From the NCBI RefSeq assembly GCF_900104175.1, contig NZ_FNIX01000025.1, positions 31,363 through 95,362 of the forward strand: a stretch of 64,000 bases of DNA, read 5' to 3'. This document shows, one piece after another, positions 58,941-64,000 of this stretch (positions within the stretch are counted from its first letter, which is position 1; every line of letters starts with the position of its first letter). Under the pieces are notes generated by a model. That model was not told the DNA's origin. It ran no database searches and was given only the letters and a program-made list of their open reading frames with translations. This DNA comes from Lentzea jiangxiensis (lineage in GTDB: Bacteria; Actinomycetota; Actinomycetes; Mycobacteriales; Pseudonocardiaceae). The translations under genes and the position numbers were made by a program.

Positions 58941-59000
58941 AGCCGGATCGTCGACGCGATCCGGCTGCGAGTGCGTGCTTGACGTGAGGCTCACGTCAAG
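58941..59000. terminator. Tandem stem-loops at the end of the efflux gene
   Basis: AGCCGGATCG/CGATCCGGCT (58941-58966, loop TCGACG) and CTTGACGTGA/TCACGTCAAG (58978-59000, loop GGC). The second overlaps the stop codon of the leftward MFS gene. Bases 58671-58940 before them show no gene. Confidence 0.65.
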
Positions 59001-60435
59001 CGGTGTTGGTGTGGGCGAGGCGTCGCCCCCAGAATCCGAACAGCAGAAGACCGGTTAGGGGAAATGCGGCCGCGGCCAAGAGGGTTGTAGGCAGGCCCGA
59101 CTCGATGCCGCCGTTGTCGGCGAGGACACCAGTCAGCACGGCCAGACCCATTCCGGCGCCGAGCTGTTGCAGACCTTGGGTGACGCTGGAAACCGCGCTG
59201 AGGTGCTCGTGCGGCGCTTGGTGCATGATTACCGCGGTCACAGGGGCGAACGCAGCTCCCGCGCCCAACCCGAGCAGCACCGAGGGCAGCAGTACAACGG
59301 CGATCGGAGCGTGCGCCTGCGTGGCAACCACCGCCATCGACGTGATGCCCAGAACGAGGCCGACGAGTCCCGCGATGCCTATGGTTCGTTCACCCAGCTG
59401 CGGGATCATGCGCGGAATCACCTGGTTGGTGACGATTAGCGCCACGGTGTAGGGAATCAGGGAAAGACCGGTCTCCAGCGGCGTGAACCCGAAGACCCGC
59501 TGGGTCAGCAGCGTGGTGAAGAACAGGAAGCCGACCTGACCTGCAGGGATGAACAGCATGGACAGCAGTGGTCCAGCGCTGCGCATCGTGCTGAAGAGGT
59601 CCAGGGGCATCACCGGATGCAGGCGTCCGCGCTCCACCAGGATCAGCGCCAGAGCGGACAACGCGGCTACGACGAACGCGCTGACGACCAGAGGGTTGGA
59701 CCAGCCGGACTCCGCCGCGGTGGTGAAGGCGTAGACGAGCGCGACCATGGCCGAGGTCGATGCGATGGCGCCCGCGATGTCGAGAGAGGTCCGGTGACGC
59801 GGCAATTCGGGCAACCAACGCAGTGCGGCGATCATCGTGAACGCGCCGATCGGTGCGTTCACGAACATCACCCACTCCCAGCCCAGGCTCTGGGTGAGCA
59901 CACCGCCGGCGAGAAGGCCAAGGGCCGCACCACTACCCGAGGCGAGCACGAACAGAGACATGGCTCGTGCCCGTTGCGGTCCTGGCGCGGTGATGTTCAT
60001 CAAGAACACCATGATGGACGGCGCTGCGAGTGCAGCGCCGATGCCCTGTGCCGCACGCGCTATCACAAGCATCACGGCCGTGGACGCGAATCCACCCGCT
60101 GTTGAGGCGACCACGAACATCGCCAAACCAATCAGCAAGGCGCGTTTGGGGCCGATCATCGCCCCGACCTTGCCACTGAGCAGGATCAAGCCCCCGAATG
60201 ACAACGCATAGGCAGTGACCACCCAAGACAGGCCCGCGCTCGTGAATTCGAGTTCCCGGCCGATGTCGGGCAGTGCCACGTTGACGATCGAGGTGTCGAC
60301 CACCAGCATCAGCTGTGTCAACACCAACACGGCCACAGCTACCAACACTCGACCGCGCGGCACGGCGACTCTCGGTTCAGCCGTCGTGTCCTCGGCCACG
60401 GAGGCCGACGCCGTCGAACTACTACCTTTGACCAT
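58996..60435 (-). CDS. DHA2 (EmrB/QacA) MFS efflux transporter
   Basis: A 479-residue protein with about 14 helices. 'LTQLMLVVDTSIVNVALPDI' is the helix 1 motif, and 'GKVGAMIGPKRALLIGLAMF' is the loop. 'ARAAQGIGAALAAPSIMVFL' is the antiporter motif C region. ATG at 60435 preceded by GGAGCGGAG. The first 30 residues are hydrophilic. Divergent from an XRE-cupin regulator that probably represses it. Confidence 0.87.
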   Translation of the reverse strand: MVKGSSSTASASVAEDTTAEPRVAVPRGRVLVAVAVLVLTQLMLVVDTSIVNVALPDIGRELEFTSAGLSWVVTAYALSFGGLILLSGKVGAMIGPKRALLIGLAMFVVASTAGGFASTAVMLVIARAAQGIGAALAAPSIMVFLMNITAPGPQRARAMSLFVLASGSGAALGLLAGGVLTQSLGWEWVMFVNAPIGAFTMIAALRWLPELPRHRTSLDIAGAIASTSAMVALVYAFTTAAESGWSNPLVVSAFVVAALSALALILVERGRLHPVMPLDLFSTMRSAGPLLSMLFIPAGQVGFLFFTTLLTQRVFGFTPLETGLSLIPYTVALIVTNQVIPRMIPQLGERTIGIAGLVGLVLGITSMAVVATQAHAPIAVVLLPSVLLGLGAGAAFAPVTAVIMHQAPHEHLSAVSSVTQGLQQLGAGMGLAVLTGVLADNGGIESGLPTTLLAAAAFPLTGLLLFGFWGRRLAHTNTA

Positions 60436-60508
60436 TCTCCGCTCCAGGGTCCAATCGCGGGCTCGGGTGAAGCGCCCTGGCAAGGTTCGTGGCAGCGGGT
60501 TGGTAGTC

Positions 60509-60522
60509 GCAACAACTGTTGC
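60509..60522. promoter_or_regulatory. Operator-like palindrome between MFS and XRE genes
   Basis: GCAACAACTGTTGC is a perfect 6-2-6 palindrome in the 107-base divergent spacer, 20 bases before the regulator start. A likely site of the XRE protein. Confidence 0.45.
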
Positions 60523-60542
60523 TGCGGTGGCAAACTGGCAAG

Positions 60543-61145
60543 ATGGACGATATCTCCTCCACAATGGACGCAATCGGACCGAGGCTTCGGCGCCTGCGCA
60601 AGCAGCGAGACCTCACGTTGACCGGTCTCGCCAGAACCACCGGCATCTCCGTGAGTACGCTCTCGCGCCTGGAATCCGGTCAGCGCCGCGCCACGATCGA
60701 GTTGCTGCTGCCCCTTGCCCGAGAGCTGCGTGTAGCCATGGACGACTTGATCGGGGCGCCGGAAACAGGTGATCCGCGCCTCCGCAGCAAGCCGATCACC
60801 CGTAACGGCATGACGCTTCTGCCCCTCACTCAAAGGGCGGGCAACCTCCAGGCCTACAAGTTGATCATCTATCCGAAAAGGCGTCCGCGGCGGCCGGAAG
60901 TGTCCAGCCACGAAGGTTACGAGTGGCTATATGTCCTCAACGGACGTCTGCGTCTCGTGCTTGGCGGCAACGACCTCGTCATGGGACCGGGCGAGGCAGC
61001 GGAGTTCGACACCAAGACGCCGCACTGGTTCGGCAACGCCGATGAGCATCCTGTGGAGGTGCTGACCCTCTTCGGTCACCAGGGTGAACGTGCCCATCTG
61101 CGTGCCGCTTCGAGCCGTGCCAAGAAGCAGGCGCAGGGCGAGTAG
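60543..61145 (+). CDS. XRE-family regulator with C-terminal cupin domain
   Basis: A 200-residue protein. The HTH_3 is at about residues 12-65 ('LRRLRKQRDLTLTGLARTTG', 'SVSTLSRLESGQRRATIELL'). A cupin barrel follows ('EGYEWLYVLNGRLRLVLGGN', 'GEAAEFDTKTPHWFGNADEH'). This PuuR/SinR-like layout senses a small molecule through the cupin. ATG at 60543; there is no ribosome site, so translation may be leaderless. Divergent from the MFS pump. Confidence 0.85.
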   Translation: MDDISSTMDAIGPRLRRLRKQRDLTLTGLARTTGISVSTLSRLESGQRRATIELLLPLARELRVAMDDLIGAPETGDPRLRSKPITRNGMTLLPLTQRAGNLQAYKLIIYPKRRPRRPEVSSHEGYEWLYVLNGRLRLVLGGNDLVMGPGEAAEFDTKTPHWFGNADEHPVEVLTLFGHQGERAHLRAASSRAKKQAQGE

Positions 61146-61322
61146 TCACCTGGAGTGCTTGCGACCAGCGGCACCAGTTGGTCACCCGATTTGACGAAAC
61201 GGCAAAATTCTTTGGGTCTTTGCAACGCCGTGGCTAGCTTCGCAGTTGCGTCGGATCACCAACCGGCGAACAGGTCGACCCTATTCCCCTCTGCGGGGGC
61301 ACGCGCATCTGAGAAGGGCATC

Positions 61323-62228
61323 ATGAAGATCTTCCTCACCGGCGCGACCGGTTACATCGGAGGTGTCGTCGGCGAGCGTCTCGTCGCCGAGGGACACGAA
61401 GTACGCGGTCTGCTACGCAATGGAGACCACGCACGCGTTCTGTTGGAAGCCGGGATCACGCCCGTCATCGGTGATCTGGATGACGACAACCTCCTCACCG
61501 CCGAGGCGGAGCGCGCTGACGGCGTGGTCAACACGGCGAACAGCGACCATCGTGGTGCGGCAGAGGCTTTGCTGCGCGGTCTCCGCGGCTCCGGCAAGCC
61601 GTTCGTGCACACCAGCGGAACCAGCATCATCGGTGACGATGCCAAGGGAGACGAACTCTCGTCTGCCGTCTACGACGACACGCGGGAAGTGGTCGCCGAC
61701 TCCCACCCGATTCGGCAGGCCCGGTTCGCCCTCGACACCGCCGTGGTCGACGCGGCGCGAGACGGCGTCCGCACGGTCGTGCTCTGCAACTCGCTCATCT
61801 ACGGCAACGGCCGCCCGCCCCGTCCCGACACGGTGCTGATGATCCCGTTGGTCGAGCAGGCACGCGACAGCGGAGTTGTCCGAGTCGTCGGCAAGGGCGT
61901 CAACACCTGGTCGAACGTTCACGTCGACGACATGGCGGCGTTGTACTCGATCTCACTGTCCGACTCCACCGCCGGTGGGTTCTACTTCGTCGAGAACGGT
62001 GAGGCTTCGATCGCCGAGATCGGCGCCGCCATCGCCGACAGGCTCGGCCTGGGACCGGTCGAGCCATGGCCGTGGGAGAAGGCGGCGGAGGTGTGGGGAG
62101 AAGGCCTGGCGCGCTTCGCCCTGGGGTCGAACAGCCGCGTCCGGGCCAGCAGGGCGAGAGAGCTCGGGTGGAAACCTGAGCACACCTCAATGACCGACTG
62201 GATCCGGGAGGACATGCGCGTGTGGTGA
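61323..62228 (+). CDS. NAD(P)-dependent epimerase/dehydratase (extended SDR)
   Basis: A 301-residue protein starting MKIFLTGATGYIGGVVGERL, with the NAD-binding TGxxGxxG. The catalytic YxxxK tyrosine is not obvious: 'HTSGTSIIGDDAKGDELSSA' is followed by 'SHPIRQARFALDTAVVDAAR', so it belongs with atypical or NmrA-related members. 'VGKGVNTWSNVHVDDMAALY' is the usual substrate-side motif. ATG at 61323 after GAGAAGGG. It is possibly co-regulated with the XRE gene 177 bases upstream. Substrate unknown. Confidence 0.78.
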   Translation: MKIFLTGATGYIGGVVGERLVAEGHEVRGLLRNGDHARVLLEAGITPVIGDLDDDNLLTAEAERADGVVNTANSDHRGAAEALLRGLRGSGKPFVHTSGTSIIGDDAKGDELSSAVYDDTREVVADSHPIRQARFALDTAVVDAARDGVRTVVLCNSLIYGNGRPPRPDTVLMIPLVEQARDSGVVRVVGKGVNTWSNVHVDDMAALYSISLSDSTAGGFYFVENGEASIAEIGAAIADRLGLGPVEPWPWEKAAEVWGEGLARFALGSNSRVRASRARELGWKPEHTSMTDWIREDMRVW

Positions 62229-62274
62229 GCCGCGGAGTCGCGTCCGTGCCAGGTGGCTTGACACGGTCATACCG

Positions 62275-63297
62275 CAGCCTTTTCAGTACGCGACCGTGCT
62301 GATCGACGCGGTCACCCATCGCCGTGTCGACGTGCTCCCGGACCGCAAAGCCGCCACCCTCGCGGGCTGGCTGCGCGAACATCGCGGGGTGGAGGTGGTC
62401 TGCCGGGACGGCTCGGCCGCCTACGCCGAGGCGATCCGCCAAGCCGTCCCGCACGCGGTGCAGGCCAGTGACCGGTGGCATCTGTGGCACAACCTGGCCG
62501 CCGCGGTGGAGAAGACCGTCATCGCCCACGCCACCTGCTGGAACACCACACCCACCCCGAGGACTCGGCGCTGGCCGCACGCACGCACGCGGAAGCGGTT
62601 TGCCGCCGTGCACGCCCTGCTCGCCCAGGGCGCCGGACTGCTGGAATGCGCTCGGTGCCTGGGCTGGGCGCTGAACACCGTCAAGCGCTACGCCCGCGCC
62701 CAGCGGGTGGAGGAGTTGCTGCGCCCGCCGCGCTACGGCGCCTGCCTGGTCGACCGGCACCGTGACCTGGTCCGGCAGCGTCTGGCGGAGAAGGTCCCGG
62801 TCACGCGGATCCTGGCGGAGATCCGCGAGCAGGGCTACACCGGCAGCGCGAACCTGCTGGTGCGCTACATCAACCAGGGCCGGGCCGATCCCGAGCGCGT
62901 CGCGCCCGCACCACGCCGCCTGGTCTCTTGGCTGATGAGCCGGCCGAGCGACCTGCCCGACCACACCCGGCGCCACCTGGACGACCTGATCGCCGCCTGC
63001 CCCGAGACGACCACCCTCGCCGCTCGGGTGCGCGAGTTCGCCGCCATCCTCACCGGGCGCCGCGGCGAGGACCTTTCCGGCTGGATCGCCACGACCCGCG
63101 CGGACGCATTGCCCGGCTTCGACTCCTACCTCAACGGACTGGACAAAGACCTGGATGCGGCGGTCGCGGGCCTGACCGTGCCCTACAGCAACGGACCCAC
63201 CGAGGGCGTGAATACGAAGATCAAGCTGCTCAAGCGACAGACCTACGGCAAAGCCAGCTTCAGCTTGCTACGCAAGAGAATCCTTCTCACCGGCTGA
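62275..63297 (+). pseudogene. ISL3-family transposase, 5'-truncated
   Basis: The frame reads 'PQPFQYATVLIDAVTHRRVD' then 'HLWHNLAAAVEKTVIAHATC' and ends 'GPTEGVNTKIKLLKRQTYGK' and 'SLLRKRILLTG'-stop. The DDE residues are in 'VLIDAVTHR', 'QASDRWHLWHNL' and 'GPTEGVNTK'. The N-terminal zinc-finger and HTH part (about 150 residues) is missing at a sharp junction near 62270, so it is inactive. Confidence 0.8.
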
Positions 63298-63366
63298 CCT
63301 CGCCGCGACGACGGACGCCATACTTGATCACGCAATCGTGGACAGAGCCGAACGTTTTACAGTCCC

Positions 63367-63996
63367 TCACTTGAGCGGGAGGCGAGGTGAGTCGGCCGCT
63401 GCGCCCTCGTCGACGAGACGCTGCAGCACGTCGGCCAGCCAGCCGCGCAGTTGCGGGCCGGTGGCGGCAGCGACCGCACCGGTGTTCAGCATCCTGCGGG
63501 TCACGACAGTTCCGACGATGAAGGACTGGATCGCGTTCGCGGTGTCGACCGCCTGGTGGTCGGAGAACCCCCACGACATCAGCGCCTCGGTCAGCGGTCC
63601 GGTCGCTTCCTTCTCGAGGAAGTCGCCCAGTGCCGCCGGGCGGGAAGAGGCCGAGCGCAGCAGGGCCAGCAGGGGGTCGGCGTCGCCTTGCCGCTCCCAC
63701 CGGTCGACGATCCGATCGGCCAGCCGCTGTCCGAGGCTGTCGATGCTGCCCGGCAACGTCGAATCCAGGTTCAGCCGGGTTTCCATCGCCGCGAGGAACA
63801 AGCCCTCCTTGCCACCGAAGTACCGGGTCACCAGATTCGCCGAAAAGCCTGCGGCCTGGGCGATTTGGCTCACCGTTGTCGCCTCGTACCCGTTGCGCGC
63901 GAACAGCGGAGCCGCGGCCTTCAGGAGCTGTTCCCGCGTCCCGGCCGCGTTCCGCGGCCGGGACGGCTGCTTGTCCTCCGTGGATTTCGTGGCCAC
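63367..63996 (-). CDS. TetR-family regulator
   Basis: A 209-residue regulator starting MATKSTEDKQPSRPRNAAGT (GTG at 63996, with GGGA at the very edge of the window). The HTH is at about residues 20-65 ('LLKAAAPLFARNGYEATTVS', 'AAGFSANLVTRYFGGKEGLF'). The C-terminal half is all helical and resembles the group with a TetR_C_17-like domain. Its target is probably beyond the window or the epimerase region; no operator was identified. Confidence 0.82.
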   Translation of the reverse strand: MATKSTEDKQPSRPRNAAGTREQLLKAAAPLFARNGYEATTVSQIAQAAGFSANLVTRYFGGKEGLFLAAMETRLNLDSTLPGSIDSLGQRLADRIVDRWERQGDADPLLALLRSASSRPAALGDFLEKEATGPLTEALMSWGFSDHQAVDTANAIQSFIVGTVVTRRMLNTGAVAAATGPQLRGWLADVLQRLVDEGAAADSPRLPLK

Positions 63997-64000
63997 TCCC

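Overview
The window is GC-rich (about 70 percent by eye), with many GTG starts, 4-base ATGA/GTGA overlaps and actinobacterial gene families (SecA2, Spo0M-like protein, single-chain acyl-CoA carboxylase, IclR/TetR regulators, cmk-plsC-der). This points to an actinomycete. I lean towards Pseudonocardiales (a Lentzea/Saccharothrix/Amycolatopsis-like organism), but that placement is inference from gene style, not from a marker gene.

Bases 1-34,205 are ordinary chromosome. A glycine-betaine/dimethylglycine/sarcosine degradation operon (three coupled genes plus a divergent Rieske ferredoxin and an IclR regulator) is followed by SecA2, an MHS-type transporter and a single-chain biotin-dependent carboxylase. 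Next come a Spo0M-like gene and a fatty-acid-type degradation cluster: TetR regulator, acyl-CoA dehydrogenase, thiolase, SDR, then an exonuclease, a DUF2855 protein, another TetR, MaoC hydratase, FabG-like SDR, a second SDR and a quinone oxidoreductase. Four copies of one 16-bp palindrome, CTAAGC-N4-GCTTAG (one copy imperfect), stand before the carboxylase, between tetR and the acyl-CoA dehydrogenase (two copies) and before fabG-maoC, and so outline a local regulon. The core continues with a leaderless subtilisin coupled to a 73-residue propeptide-like partner, a cation/proton antiporter with its TrkA-C subunit, DUF1015, a STAS protein, cmk-plsC-der and a two-component system.

At 34,379 lies a tRNA-Pro(GGG), and everything to its right is accessory DNA. 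The last 42 bases of the tRNA are repeated exactly at 42,417. Both copies are followed by the same terminator and by nearly identical C-terminal stubs of a tyrosine integrase reading towards the repeat. I read this as two integrative elements inserted in tandem at one tRNA and now decayed. Element A (34.4-42.5 kb) is a graveyard of transposase fragments carrying a membrane protein, a small WGxxGxxG surface-type protein and a zinc alcohol dehydrogenase with a partner protein. Element B starts at 42.4 kb and its right end is not seen. Its integrase is cut by an intact IS3-family element.

Beyond this the accessory region holds a UvrA-like (UvrA2/DrrC-type) self-resistance ATPase with a ruined TetR regulator, an NRPS adenylation-carrier fossil, an alpha/beta hydrolase, and a DHA2 efflux pump with a divergent double-domain Lrp regulator. 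These are plausibly the remains of a natural-product locus. Further right are an IS4-family element, an NTF2-like gene, a sulfur module (metallo-hydrolase/rhodanese, a rhodanese fossil, a TauE exporter), an IS701 pseudogene, a second DHA2 pump with a divergent XRE-cupin regulator and an NAD-dependent epimerase-like gene, a truncated ISL3 transposase, and a TetR gene at the window edge.
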